Shown here piece by piece: positions 32,031 through 41,270 of a stretch of 64,000 nucleotides of DNA; the stretch's first letter is position 1, and the number at the start of each line of letters is the position of its first letter. The DNA lies in assembly GCA_025782575.1 (NCBI GenBank), contig JALGYY010000041.1, positions 44,293 through 108,292 on the forward strand, read 5' to 3'. The notes under the pieces were generated by a model. It ran no database searches and was not told where the DNA came from. It worked only from the letters and a program-made list of their open reading frames with translations. A program made the translations under genes and the position numbers. This DNA is from a bacterium. Its GTDB lineage: Bacteria; Orphanbacterota; Orphanbacteria; Orphanbacterales; Orphanbacteraceae.

Positions 32031-32789
32031 CTAGCGAAAAAATCCGGCAGTAAAAGTGATGGCCCGGTTTCGCATTTCCAGGTCATCGGATACGGGGCCC
32101 CATTCTTCGAGGTCGAGCTGTTTGTCGACGATGTTTTCGAGGCTGACGACGGCGGAAAATTCGATGAATCCGGTGTGGGATCCGGCGGGGAACTCCAGGC
32201 CGACGCCGAGCCGGGCGCCGTAGTCGACACCACGCAGCATCGATCGAGTATCTTCGGTCCCGGATGATCCGATTTGCCCCCCTCCTACTGTCGGCTCCAC
32301 CAGATTGAACTCCCTCTCCGCCGACTGCAGGAAACCGAGTTCACCCCCGAAAGAGAGAAATGGCCGGGCTCGCTCCTCTCCGAATATCATCTTTAGATGA
32401 AGGGGAATCACGAAATATTGCAGTGACCAGGTCTCGATCAATTGCCCGAGGCCTGTGGAGCCCGCCGTTCGTTCCGAGTTGAGGTTGGTGCCCCGGCTAT
32501 CGAACCGAAGACCGCTTGTGAGAGAAATGACGGCGCCGGTATTGCGTGCGATCACCCGTTCCATCAGAAGGCCGCCCGCAAATCGGGATCGATTGGAGAA
32601 TTCGAAGTCATCGGGGACTTCGTTCGGATTGAGACGGGCCGCGTTCAGTGAGAGAGACAGACCCCATCGGACCGCAGGTGAGGGCGGCCCTGTAGTATCG
32701 GTCCCGTCCGCATGCGCGGCCCCCACCAACACCGACGCCGGAAACAAGACCATCAGCAGCACACCGGCCATCGCGCCCCAAGCCTTCAT
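32031..32789 (-). CDS. Predicted outer-membrane beta-barrel protein
   Basis: 252 residues with a signal peptide (VLLMVLFPASVLVGAAHADG). Alternating beta strands follow: VRWGLSLSLNAARLNP, TGAVISLTSGLRFDSRG, QYFVIPLHLKMIFGEE, RPFLSFGGELGFL, YGARLGVGLEFPAG, TGFIEFSAVVSLENI and AITFTAGFFR. The PLHLK and G-x-G patterns resemble PorT/OMP_b-brl_2 type barrels of FCB bacteria. The start overlaps the PhzF stop by ATGA. Function unknown. Confidence 0.75.
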   Translation of the reverse strand: MKAWGAMAGVLLMVLFPASVLVGAAHADGTDTTGPPSPAVRWGLSLSLNAARLNPNEVPDDFEFSNRSRFAGGLLMERVIARNTGAVISLTSGLRFDSRGTNLNSERTAGSTGLGQLIETWSLQYFVIPLHLKMIFGEERARPFLSFGGELGFLQSAEREFNLVEPTVGGGQIGSSGTEDTRSMLRGVDYGARLGVGLEFPAGSHTGFIEFSAVVSLENIVDKQLDLEEWGPVSDDLEMRNRAITFTAGFFR

Positions 32790-33670
32790 ATCGTTACCTC
32801 GCCCCGCACGATGGTCACGGCAGTTCCGCCGACTCGCACAGTCTCAATGGAATTCCGGTCGCCCACCACCTCGACAAACGCCCGGCCGGGACGGTTCATG
32901 CCGTGACCCTGTTCAGCCACAATTACAGGTTCGCGGATGACTCCGTAATGCCAGAGCCATGCCCCCATATTTCCTGTCCCCGACCCGGTAAAGGGATCTT
33001 CGAACGGCAATGGAGGGGGAACGAAGTGCCTCGCGAAAGTGTGGCCCTCTTCGGTCGCCCCACCGAGACAGAAAACATGAGCACTGAAAAAGTCGCCGTT
33101 TTCTTTGAGCCGGGCGAGCCCGTCCCAGTCGACACGTACTCGTCTCACTTCATCGATCGTGCGGACCGGTATCATGATCTGAGGAGTTCCTGTGCTCACC
33201 GTTTGAATGGGAACACCGGGAAGGGCGGCATCCGGCTCCAGCCCAAACGTTGGGAGCACATCCTCCGGAGGATATTCTCTCAGAAACTCCGGGCTCCTCT
33301 GTTCCATGGTGATTCGAACCGGCGCCGGCCCATCGATATCAATCCGGATCGGTCCATCCTGAAGTTCGAGCGTGAAGCTCGTCCGCTTAATCCCAATCGA
33401 CAGCCGCCCCGAGTCGATCAGCGCCCACGTGGTTGCAATCGTCGGATGACCGGCGAGGGGAATCTCGGCAGAGGGAGTGAAATAGCGCGCCCGGAAGTCG
33501 GCTACATTCGACCGCTGAACGAAAGAGGTCTCCGAGAGATTCATCTCCTGAGCGACCGCCTGCATGATCTCCGCGCTCATTTCTTCCGTGTCGAAGAGAA
33601 CGGCGCAGGGATTTCCCTGAAGCGGGCCGGCGGCAAAAGCGTCTACCAGATAAAAGGGATAGGTTCCCAT
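32786..33670 (-). CDS. PhzF-family isomerase/epimerase-like protein
   Basis: 294-residue protein with the PhzF fold, two diaminopimelate-epimerase-like halves. The N-terminus has YLVDAFAAGPLQGNPCAVLF. The catalytic Glu region is AQEMNLSETSFVQ, followed by RYFTPSAEIPLAGHPTIATT. The C-terminal half has DPFTGSGTGNMGAWLW and the QGHGMNRPG loop. Family enzymes isomerise small metabolites; most genomic members have no known substrate, and no phenazine genes are nearby. GGAGG precedes the ATG. Confidence 0.93.
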   Translation of the reverse strand: MGTYPFYLVDAFAAGPLQGNPCAVLFDTEEMSAEIMQAVAQEMNLSETSFVQRSNVADFRARYFTPSAEIPLAGHPTIATTWALIDSGRLSIGIKRTSFTLELQDGPIRIDIDGPAPVRITMEQRSPEFLREYPPEDVLPTFGLEPDAALPGVPIQTVSTGTPQIMIPVRTIDEVRRVRVDWDGLARLKENGDFFSAHVFCLGGATEEGHTFARHFVPPPLPFEDPFTGSGTGNMGAWLWHYGVIREPVIVAEQGHGMNRPGRAFVEVVGDRNSIETVRVGGTAVTIVRGEVTI

Positions 33671-33737
33671 TCTACCTCCTGCAAGAGGGGATACTATCTC
33701 TGACGACTGAATGTTACCATCTGCGAAGGAGGATCAG

Positions 33738-34109
33738 ATGATGGAACGGTTCTTTATTGTTACCGGTGGGGCGTTCGCTTTTCTCGCTGTTGCCGCCGGT
33801 GCGTTCGGCGCCCATGCGCTCAAAGGAAAACTCACCACAGATATGCTCGCCGTGTTTGATACGGCGGTACGTTACCAGATGGCACACGCTCTCGCTATCC
33901 TGCTGACGGCACTCCTGGCCAGTCGCCTGGCCGCCCCCTGGCCCGCTTGGGCGGGAGGACTCTTCACAGCCGGCATTCTGCTCTTTTCAGGAAGCCTCTA
34001 TGCCCTTGTATTTACCGGGGTACGCGCCTTTGGCGCTATTACCCCCCTCGGCGGGATGGCATTTCTCGCAGGATGGCTCGCTATTCTCATCGGAGCACTT
34101 CGATCCTGA
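33738..34109 (+). CDS. DUF423 small membrane protein
   Basis: 123 residues with four transmembrane helices. The family motif GAFAFLAVAAGAFGAHALKG is near the N-terminus, followed by FDTAVRYQMAHALAILL and ITPLGGMAFLAGWLAIL. Function unknown; the family is widespread. AAGGAGG at 33726-33732 supports the ATG at 33738 or the one directly after at 33741. An in-frame ATG at 33711 lacks a ribosome binding site. Confidence 0.9.
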   Translation: MMERFFIVTGGAFAFLAVAAGAFGAHALKGKLTTDMLAVFDTAVRYQMAHALAILLTALLASRLAAPWPAWAGGLFTAGILLFSGSLYALVFTGVRAFGAITPLGGMAFLAGWLAILIGALRS

Positions 34110-34162
34110 AGATTGTCATCCTTCCGCCCGATCATTAGAATCGGAAGGGAATGGAGAGGAAT

Positions 34163-34906
34163 ATGACTGACCAGGCGTCCCCTGATATCAAGCAGAAACT
34201 GTCGGCCCGAATCGAGCCTTTCGATTCCTATTGGCAGGCTCCGGAAAACGTTGAAAAGGGTTACAGCTCTTTCTATCAATATTATAGGGTCAACATCCTG
34301 CCTCATATCCCGGGCCAAAAAGATTCCGATATTCTGGTGGTGAGCTGCGGGCCGGGCTATCTGGTAAAACTGCTCGGTGACCAGGGATACACGTCTGTTC
34401 TCGGCATCGATTCCGACCCTGACAAGATCAAGCACGCGGAAAAGCGGAGCCTTCCCTGTCGCGTAGAGGAAGCGTTCCCATTTGTGAGCGGGAAAGCGCA
34501 GGCGTTCGATGTCATCATCTGCGAGCAGGAGTTGAATCACCTGACCAAAGGAGACCAGATCGAGTTTCTGAAACTCTGTCATCTGGCGATGCGGAAGAAC
34601 GGCACATTGATCGTCTATGGATTGAACGGGGCGAACCCGATTACGGGCGCCGAAGCGCTCTCCCAGAATATCGATCACTTCAATACGTTTACCGAGTACA
34701 GCCTCAAACAGACTCTGGAGCTTGCCGGTTTTCGCGAGATCCGTCCCTTCCCGCTCAAGCTCTATGTGTTCTATGCCAATCCATTGAACTACGTCGGCCT
34801 CGCCGTTACGGCCATTCTTGAATTTTCGTTCCGGATTCTATTCAAACTCTATGGGAAATCGGCATCCATCTTCACTAAAAAGATAGGCGCAGTTTGTCGC
34901 AAGTAA
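34163..34906 (+). CDS. Class I SAM-dependent methyltransferase of the glycan locus
   Basis: 247-residue methyltransferase. The glycine loop is ILVVSCGPGYLVKLLGDQGY, followed by the acidic residue in VLGIDSDPDKI and motif IV/V in FDVIICEQELNHLTKGDQIE. The C-terminal 50 residues contain two hydrophobic stretches (FYANPLNYVGLAVTAILEFS), suggesting membrane association. It follows GGAGAGG. It is the first gene of the plus-strand glycan operon, coupled by TAATG to the epimerase, so it probably methylates a sugar or lipid-linked glycan. Confidence 0.85.
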   Translation: MTDQASPDIKQKLSARIEPFDSYWQAPENVEKGYSSFYQYYRVNILPHIPGQKDSDILVVSCGPGYLVKLLGDQGYTSVLGIDSDPDKIKHAEKRSLPCRVEEAFPFVSGKAQAFDVIICEQELNHLTKGDQIEFLKLCHLAMRKNGTLIVYGLNGANPITGAEALSQNIDHFNTFTEYSLKQTLELAGFREIRPFPLKLYVFYANPLNYVGLAVTAILEFSFRILFKLYGKSASIFTKKIGAVCRK

Positions 34907-35892
34907 TGATCACCGGCGGTACGGGGTTCCTGGGCTCCTCTCTCGCCCTTCGCCATCTGGAATCAGGGGATCGTGTGCGGGTCCTCGCCAAAGAGGCGAC
35001 CGATCTGGAATCGGCGAACAGCAGAGCGATTGCCGCGAAAGGGGCGGAGGTAATTGTCGGCGACGTGACGAACAGCGAGATGTGCAGGAAGGCGCTCGCT
35101 GGAGTCGATCTCGTCTACCATATTGCCGCGGCCATGCGGGAAGCGAACGTCCCGGACTCCCACTTCCGGGAGGTAAACGTAAGCGCCACGGAGCGCCTGC
35201 TCGAAGCGGCCCGCGAAGAGGGTGTCTCCCGTTTTGTTTATTGCAGCACAAGCGGCGTGGTCGGCCCCCATCACGGCCGAACCACCGATGAAGACTCGGA
35301 ATGCCGGCCCAAAGACATCTATCAGAGGACCAAACTGGAGGCTGAAAAGCTGGCTCTCCAGTTCGCCCGACAGCATGACTTTCCCCTTTCAGCCGTACGA
35401 CCTTCCGCAGTGTACGGACCGGGAGACGGCCGGCTTCTTAAGCTCTTTCGCATGGTCAAGAAAGGGCGCTTTCTGATTGTGGGGAGCGGAACGGGTCGCC
35501 ACGATCTCGTTCATATTGCCGACATGGTGGACGGATTCCTGCTGGCGGCTACGAAAGAGCAGGCGATCGGCCGAGTCTATAACATTGCCGGCGGCGAACC
35601 GATTGCTTTAAACGATCTGGTCGACGAGCTGGCCAGGCAACTCGGCACGACATGCAAGATCATCCGAGTGCCGTTTCTTCCGATGAATATTCTCGCCATG
35701 GTACTCGAGTTCACATGCAAACCACTGGGAATCCAGCCTCCGCTCTATAGGAGGAGACTCGATTTCTTCCGGCATGACGAGCACTTCGATATTGCCCGTG
35801 CGAGTAACGAACTCGGCTATCAGCCGAAGTTCTCCCTGGCCGGGGGAATCGCGAATACGATAGAAGGTTATCGAGCAGAAGGATTGCTTTGA
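34906..35892 (+). CDS. NAD-dependent epimerase/dehydratase (extended SDR)
   Basis: 328-residue nucleotide-sugar epimerase/dehydratase. MITGGTGFLGSSLA carries GxxGxxG for NAD(P). Catalytic Ser/Thr lies in FVYCSTSGVVGP, and YxxxK is YQRTK. The C-terminal part (YNIAGGEPIALNDLVDELA, LDFFRHDEHFDIARASNELG) is that of 3-beta-HSD-like members. It starts at the ATG that shares its A with the previous stop (TAATG); a TTG 12 bases earlier is a weaker option. The product overlaps the next GT4 gene by TTGA. The sugar substrate is not readable. Confidence 0.92.
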   Translation: MITGGTGFLGSSLALRHLESGDRVRVLAKEATDLESANSRAIAAKGAEVIVGDVTNSEMCRKALAGVDLVYHIAAAMREANVPDSHFREVNVSATERLLEAAREEGVSRFVYCSTSGVVGPHHGRTTDEDSECRPKDIYQRTKLEAEKLALQFARQHDFPLSAVRPSAVYGPGDGRLLKLFRMVKKGRFLIVGSGTGRHDLVHIADMVDGFLLAATKEQAIGRVYNIAGGEPIALNDLVDELARQLGTTCKIIRVPFLPMNILAMVLEFTCKPLGIQPPLYRRRLDFFRHDEHFDIARASNELGYQPKFSLAGGIANTIEGYRAEGLL

Positions 35893-37046
35893 AGATTCTG
35901 GCGATCAACTATGAATACCCCCCGCTCGGCGGTGGAGGGGGCGTCGTATTCAAAGATATTTACGATGAACTCGCCAAGACTCATGAAATCACGATAATAA
36001 CGACTCATTTCAAGGGCCTCGATCGATACGAGCAAGTTGGAAACCAGAAGATCTACCGAGTACCTGTCCTGTTTCGAAAAGAACTGGCCACGGCAACGAT
36101 CCCTTCGCTCCTGACATATTTTCCTGCCAGCCTCCGAAAAGCGAAGCAGCTCATGAAGGCGAATCGGTTCGACCTGATCAACTCCCACTTCGCCGTTCCC
36201 TCTTCACCGAGCGCGGACATTGTCGCGCGGAAGTACGGCGTACCCCACGCGCTCAGCCTGCATGGTGGCGACCTCTACGACCCTTCCAAGGGACTGTCAC
36301 CTCACAAGCTCCCCGTGGTGCGGGGGATGGTGCGCCGATTGCTGCACCGGGCCGATCGGTTGCTGGCCCAGTCACAGAACACCGCGGAGAATGCCCGCAA
36401 ATACTATGGTGTGGAACGTCCCATCGACGTGATTCCACTCGGGATCGTCCCTCCGGAAGTGAACGAAATTCCGCGCAAGCAACTTGAGATCGGTGATGAT
36501 CGTTTCGTGATGATCACCATCGGCCGTCTCATTCCACGGAAGGGGCTCGAAGGGTTGATTGAAAGTCTGAAGAAGATGAATGATCCCCGGGACCTTCTCG
36601 TGATCGTCGGTGACGGCCCGCTTCTCGGTGAACTGGGAGACATGGCCCGTCGCATCGGCGTGGAGGATCGGATCATGCTGACCGGTTTTGTGACCGACGA
36701 GCGGAAGTATCAGCTACTCGCCGCCTCCGATATCTATGTCTCGACAACTCTGCACGAAGGATTCGGACTTGTCTTTCTCGAGGCGATGCATTGCGGTCTG
36801 CCGATCGCATGCTACGACAACGGCGGTCAGACCGATTTCCTGGAAGACGGGAAGACCGGGGCGCTCGTCCCCCTCGGAGACCTTGATCAATTCGTGGGAT
36901 CGGTCGAAAAGCTGAAGGTGGATGACGGATGGCGGCGAGAATGTTCCGGCTTCAATCTCCGGCACGTCCGGGAGTACTATGTCGATCGATGCGCCGAACG
37001 GCACCAGGAGATCTTCGAGGAAATGATTCGCGGGAGAACCTCTTGA
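35889..37046 (+). CDS. GT4 glycosyltransferase
   Basis: 385-residue retaining GT-B glycosyltransferase. The N-domain opens with ILAINYEYPPLGGGGGVVF, the acceptor-side glycine loop. The donor domain has VMITIGRLIPRKGLEGLIES and the EX7E-like motif HEGFGLVFLEAMHCGLPI. The start codon is TTG, overlapping the previous stop as TTGA. It is part of the tightly coupled operon methyltransferase-epimerase-GT4-GlpD-like. Donor and acceptor unknown. Confidence 0.93.
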   Translation: MKILAINYEYPPLGGGGGVVFKDIYDELAKTHEITIITTHFKGLDRYEQVGNQKIYRVPVLFRKELATATIPSLLTYFPASLRKAKQLMKANRFDLINSHFAVPSSPSADIVARKYGVPHALSLHGGDLYDPSKGLSPHKLPVVRGMVRRLLHRADRLLAQSQNTAENARKYYGVERPIDVIPLGIVPPEVNEIPRKQLEIGDDRFVMITIGRLIPRKGLEGLIESLKKMNDPRDLLVIVGDGPLLGELGDMARRIGVEDRIMLTGFVTDERKYQLLAASDIYVSTTLHEGFGLVFLEAMHCGLPIACYDNGGQTDFLEDGKTGALVPLGDLDQFVGSVEKLKVDDGWRRECSGFNLRHVREYYVDRCAERHQEIFEEMIRGRTS

Positions 37047-38764
37047 AAAGGGATGTGAGCGGACTGGAATCGAATGAGTTCGACCTGCTCGTAATCGGCG
37101 GGGGAATTTTCGGCGCCTGTGCCGCGTGGGACGCGGCACAGCGCGGGCTCTCGACCGCGCTTATCGAACGGCAGGACTGGGCCTCGGCGACATCCGCCCA
37201 CTCCTATAAGATGGTCCACGGAGGCATCCGTTATATTCAGCATGGGGATGTTTTTCGCGTCCGACAGTCAAGCGCGGAACGTCGGGCCTTTCTACGGATC
37301 GCCCCCCATCTCGTTCAGCCGTTACCTATCGTCATTCCAACCTACGGGCACGGCCTTAGGGGCAAGGCATTTCTCCGCACCGGGATGGCGCTCTACGATC
37401 TTCTGACTCTCGATCGGAACCGGGGTATTCGTTCCGCCGAACGGAAAATCCCGAACTGTCGCTCCATGAGCCGGGATGAAACGCTCGAGCTATTTCCCGG
37501 CTTGAAACCGGACGGACTGACAGGCTCCGCCGTCTTCTGTGACGGCCAGATGTACAACCCTACCCGACTCGTTCTCGGAGTAGTTCGGAGCGCTTTCGAT
37601 GAGGGTGCCGTGGTTGCGAACTACGTCGAAGCGCTTTCATTCGTGCAGGATGATGACCGGATCAAAGGAGCGAGGGTGCGGGACTGTCTCACAGGTGACG
37701 AGTTCGAAATACGGGCAAAATGCGTGATCAACGCTGCCGGCCCCTATTCCGAACATCTGCTGAAAAGAGGTCTCGAAAAGGAATCGGCCCCCGTCGGGCC
37801 TTACTCGCGAGACGCCTGTTTCGTCATCGGGAGACGGCTTTTCAAACACGATTTCGCTGTGGCGGTTCAGGGGGCGACGAAGGACCCCGAGGCGATCGTC
37901 GGCCGGGGTGAACGGCACCTGTTCCTCGTGCCCTGGCGGAACTACACGCTGGTCGGTGTATGGCACAAGGTCTATCAAGGTGACCCCGACTCGCTCGAAA
38001 TGAGCGCCGAGGATCTCCACGGTTTTCTGGATGAGATCAACGGCGCCTATCCTGATCTCAAACTGACGATTGGCGACGTGACCAGGGTAAACTGCGGGCT
38101 CGTCCCCTTCGGTGAAAATGAGGATGACGCCGTCAATCTGAAATACGGCCACCGATCGCAGCTCATCGATCATGGGGCAAGGGATAGATTGCAGGGGTTG
38201 ATCACACTGATCGGTGTGCGTTACACCACAGGTCGTTTCGAGGCCTGCCGGGCCGTTAATCTGGCATGCAGGAAACTGGGTGTCCGCTCGCCCGCCTGCC
38301 GGACCGATCGGACACCGCTCCCCGGTGGAGACATCGAGAGCATGGAATCATTGCTCGTAACGGCCCGGTCCCAATGCCCACCCGAAATCCCGGACGAGAT
38401 ACTCCGGTCCCTGGTTCGAAACTACGGGACGGAGTACGGCGACCTGCTCTCCTATCTCGATGAAGATCCGACGCTTGCCATGACGCTCGGGACGAGCAGA
38501 ACGATTCAGGCTCAGGTCGTTCATGGTATACGCCACGAAATGGCCATGAAACTGACCGATCTACTCTTTCGGCGGACCGATATCGGAACAGGCGAAGATC
38601 CCGGAATCGATGAAATCATGACGTGTGTCAATCTGATGGCGGTGGAACTCTGCTGGGATGAGAAACGGGTGGAAGACGAAGTGCAGGAGGTGCTGGAACT
38701 CTCCACTGCAGCCGCCCTCGAGAGGAGCGAAAACCTCCGATCTCCGCACAATATCACGAATTAG
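37043..38764 (+). CDS. glpD: FAD-dependent glycerol-3-phosphate dehydrogenase-like protein
   Basis: 573-residue flavoprotein oxidising sn-glycerol 3-phosphate to dihydroxyacetone phosphate at the membrane. The FAD loop is FDLLVIGGGIFGACAAWDAA, then TSAHSYKMVHGGIRYIQHGD, NAAGPYSEHLL, a substrate-side GVRYTTGRFEACRAV and the PLPGGDI boundary before the C-terminal helical domain. The start is TTG in a TTGA overlap with the GT4 gene, with GGGAG six bases upstream. An in-frame GTG lies at 37055. Finding it in a glycan operon is unusual. It may supply or recycle glycerol phosphate for glycolipid synthesis, or act on another polyol phosphate. Confidence 0.88.
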   Translation: MKRDVSGLESNEFDLLVIGGGIFGACAAWDAAQRGLSTALIERQDWASATSAHSYKMVHGGIRYIQHGDVFRVRQSSAERRAFLRIAPHLVQPLPIVIPTYGHGLRGKAFLRTGMALYDLLTLDRNRGIRSAERKIPNCRSMSRDETLELFPGLKPDGLTGSAVFCDGQMYNPTRLVLGVVRSAFDEGAVVANYVEALSFVQDDDRIKGARVRDCLTGDEFEIRAKCVINAAGPYSEHLLKRGLEKESAPVGPYSRDACFVIGRRLFKHDFAVAVQGATKDPEAIVGRGERHLFLVPWRNYTLVGVWHKVYQGDPDSLEMSAEDLHGFLDEINGAYPDLKLTIGDVTRVNCGLVPFGENEDDAVNLKYGHRSQLIDHGARDRLQGLITLIGVRYTTGRFEACRAVNLACRKLGVRSPACRTDRTPLPGGDIESMESLLVTARSQCPPEIPDEILRSLVRNYGTEYGDLLSYLDEDPTLAMTLGTSRTIQAQVVHGIRHEMAMKLTDLLFRRTDIGTGEDPGIDEIMTCVNLMAVELCWDEKRVEDEVQEVLELSTAAALERSENLRSPHNITN

Positions 38765-38866
38765 CCCGTTCGATCCCTTGAGAGGCCTCCTCCCCACGCC
38801 GATAGGTAGTATGGTAGGATCGGCGTCGTTGGATCGGGACAGCTGTCGACCGGAAAGGGACCATTA

Positions 38867-39850
38867 ATGGCAATCAAGAAGGCATTGATTACGGGGATCA
38901 CGGGGCAGGACGGTTCCTATCTCGCCGAGCTTCTCCTCGAAAAGGGTTATGAGGTTCATGGTGTGGTCCGACGGGTGGCGCTGGAAGACCCGCAGCACCG
39001 CATGTACAGAATCCGGCACATCGCTGATCGCCTCAAGCTTCACGCCGCTTCGCTCGAAAGTTACGCCAGCGTGTTCAAAGTCGTCGAGACCGTCCGGCCG
39101 GACGAATGCTACCACCTCGCAGCACAAAGTTTCGTCAGCTACTCTTTCGAAGACGAGTTTTCGACTATCGAAACGAACATCAACGGCACCCACTACATAC
39201 TCTCGGCCATCAAGCAGAACACGCCCGACTGCCGGCTCTACTTTGCAGCGTCAAGTGAGATGTTCGGCCTCACGCGGGAATCGCCCCAGGACGAAGATAC
39301 GGTCTTTCACCCCCGGTCGCCTTATGGGATATCCAAAGTGGCCGGCTATCATCTGACTCTGAATTACCGCGAAGCGTATGACCTGTTCGCATGCAGCGGC
39401 ATTCTCTTCAATCATGAGTCACCTCGCCGGGGTTATGAATTCGTGACGCGCAAGATCACGAATTTCGCCGCCCAGATCAAGCTCGGCCTTGCAGACAAAC
39501 TCCCCCTCGGGAACCTCGAAGCCAAGAGAGACTGGGGCTTTGCCGGTGACTATGTAGAGGCCATGTGGCTCATGCTGCAGCAGGACGCGCCCCGGGACTA
39601 CGTCATCGCCACCGGTGAGACGCGGACCGTCCGTGATTTTGTAAAGACGGCATTCGAATGCCTCGACATGGATTGGGAGAAGCACGTCATTCTCGACGAA
39701 GATCTCTTTCGCCCGGCGGAGGTGAACGAGCTTCGCGGGAATTGCGCGCGGGCTCACGCCGATTTCGGATGGGAGCCTGAGATTCGTTTCTCCGAACTCG
39801 TTGACATGATGGTCAAGAGCGACCTCGAGAGATTGAAGCGCGGAGCCTGA
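38867..39850 (+). CDS. gmd: GDP-mannose 4,6-dehydratase
   Basis: Converts GDP-D-mannose to GDP-4-keto-6-deoxy-D-mannose, the precursor of fucose, rhamnose, perosamine and other 6-deoxy sugars. 327 residues. NADP loop ALITGITGQDGSYLAELLL, VHGVVRR, catalytic SSEMFG and YGISKVAGYHLTLNYREAY, then ILFNHESPRRGYEFVTRKIT and GNLEAKRDWGFAGDYVEAMW, all diagnostic for Gmd. AAAGGGA precedes the ATG. No GDP-fucose synthase or RfbD-like reductase is obvious next to it, so the final sugar is uncertain. Confidence 0.97.
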   Translation: MAIKKALITGITGQDGSYLAELLLEKGYEVHGVVRRVALEDPQHRMYRIRHIADRLKLHAASLESYASVFKVVETVRPDECYHLAAQSFVSYSFEDEFSTIETNINGTHYILSAIKQNTPDCRLYFAASSEMFGLTRESPQDEDTVFHPRSPYGISKVAGYHLTLNYREAYDLFACSGILFNHESPRRGYEFVTRKITNFAAQIKLGLADKLPLGNLEAKRDWGFAGDYVEAMWLMLQQDAPRDYVIATGETRTVRDFVKTAFECLDMDWEKHVILDEDLFRPAEVNELRGNCARAHADFGWEPEIRFSELVDMMVKSDLERLKRGA

Positions 39851-39877
39851 AACGACGTCGCGGAAGCCGGCTTCATT

Positions 39878-40795
39878 ATGAGTCCATTCGCAATCCGGAT
39901 CCGGAACATCTGGGAAAAGAACTGGCCTGAGGTGCGTGCCGCTCTCAGCGGGGGGATGCCCCGGTTCATCAAGGGGGCCGATCCCGACGATCTGGGGACG
40001 TCAGTACCGGCATTCTGCTTTCATGTGATCGATCCTGACCGGTTCGAAGAGGATCTCCGGTTTCTCGAGAACTCCGGCTACACGACAATCGATGCCGACA
40101 CGCTCCTCCGCCACATGACCGGTGAGAGCCCTGCCCCGGAACGATCGGTCGCGATCACCATCGATGACGGCGCCCGGAATCTTCATGAGGTCGCCTGGCC
40201 TCTCCTTCGTAAGCATAAGATGAAGGCGATTGCATTTGTGGCGACCGCGTTCCATCTTGACGAAGTGGTGAGAGAGGGATGCCCGTTATCGTGGGCGCTG
40301 ATTCGGGAGATGCATGAATCGGACACGATCGACTTTCAGGCTCATACTCACGAGCATCGCTATATTCCGCGATGGCCGGAACCTCTCGATCTCGAAGGAT
40401 CGGATGGACCGACAGTGAGAGCGCTCCGGGGCGAGGGGATGTCCATCGAAGATGATCTTCGAACGGCGAAAGAAATACTGGAAGGGAAGCTCGGTAAAAC
40501 TGTGAACCATCTCGCCTTCCCTAAATTCGACGGGACCGATCGCGCGATCGAGGTGGCCGAGGAATGCGGATACAAGGCGTTCTGGTGGGGAGTGCTCCCG
40601 CGCATTCCCATGAACGTGCCCGGAGGTTCGATCCGAAGAATCGTGCGGATCGACGGCCGGTATGTCAGGCGCCTTCCCGGCATGAACCGCAAACCTCTCA
40701 GTCGGATACTTGCCGAGCGCTACAAGGGATCGGGAGGCCGCCTGGCGAAAGGGCTCCAAGCAGGGGGAGCCGGGAGAGGAGAAGCAATCCGTTGA
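39878..40795 (+). CDS. Polysaccharide deacetylase (NodB-like) family protein
   Basis: 305-residue carbohydrate esterase 4-type protein. The first NodB motif reads VAITIDDGARN (two Asp), and the metal-binding second motif is FQAHTHEHRYI (His-x-His-x-x-His). The core region DDLRTAKEILEGKLGKTVNHLAFPKFDGTD follows. No signal peptide is visible, so it would act in the cytoplasm, as GlcNAc-linked deacetylases of glycan pathways do. The final 30 residues are basic and Gly-rich. The gene overlaps the acyltransferase gene by TTGA. No ribosome binding site is evident. Confidence 0.87.
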   Translation: MSPFAIRIRNIWEKNWPEVRAALSGGMPRFIKGADPDDLGTSVPAFCFHVIDPDRFEEDLRFLENSGYTTIDADTLLRHMTGESPAPERSVAITIDDGARNLHEVAWPLLRKHKMKAIAFVATAFHLDEVVREGCPLSWALIREMHESDTIDFQAHTHEHRYIPRWPEPLDLEGSDGPTVRALRGEGMSIEDDLRTAKEILEGKLGKTVNHLAFPKFDGTDRAIEVAEECGYKAFWWGVLPRIPMNVPGGSIRRIVRIDGRYVRRLPGMNRKPLSRILAERYKGSGGRLAKGLQAGGAGRGEAIR

Positions 40796-41265
40796 CTCTT
40801 TCTCAAAAAGCAAAAGAGCTTTGCATTTTTTTCTCGACTCATTGCCCCCACCCCAGGTGGAGACTCTGGCTTCTACGGAAGGGGGGCATCGAGGTCGGAG
40901 AAAAGACCGTGATCAGCTACGGCATGCACGTCATCATGCCGTGGGAAGGGCGGATTACCATCGGGAATCGGTGCGCCATCGGCCATGGAGTTGTCTTGAT
41001 CGGAGAGTCACATCCGAACTGGTCATTACTGGCCAAGCACTTTCCAATGACTGCCGGCCACCTCGATATTCGAGATGACTGCTGGGTCGGAGTAAACGCG
41101 GTGATCTACCCCGGAGTCACGGTCGGCCCGCAATCGGTCGTCGCGCCCGGGGCTGTCGTCACCAGGGATGTGCCCCCTTATTCCATCGTTGCCGGTGTTC
41201 CGGCGAAGAAGATCAAGGACCTGCCTCCGGTCAATCCGCCCGGCGAAAAAGCGGCCGCCGGCTGA
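40792..41265 (+). CDS. Left-handed beta-helix (hexapeptide) acyltransferase
   Basis: 157-residue O- or N-acyltransferase of the WcaF/NodL type. Hexapeptide repeats start at GIEVGEKTVISYGMHVIMPW and continue through ITIGNRCAIGHGVVLIGES, LDIRDDCWVGVNAVIYPGVT, VGPQSVVAPGAVVTRDVPPY and SIVAGVPAKKI. The catalytic His region is GES-H-PNW. The start is TTG within a TTGA overlap with the deacetylase gene. Deacetylase and acyltransferase side by side suggest that an acetyl group on a sugar amine is exchanged for another acyl group. Confidence 0.9.
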   Translation: MTLSQKAKELCIFFSTHCPHPRWRLWLLRKGGIEVGEKTVISYGMHVIMPWEGRITIGNRCAIGHGVVLIGESHPNWSLLAKHFPMTAGHLDIRDDCWVGVNAVIYPGVTVGPQSVVAPGAVVTRDVPPYSIVAGVPAKKIKDLPPVNPPGEKAAAG

Positions 41266-41270
41266 AGACG

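Noticed and set aside
32786..33670. Phenazine biosynthesis
   Set aside because: The PhzF-family gene has no phz neighbours; most family members outside phenazine clusters have other or unknown roles.
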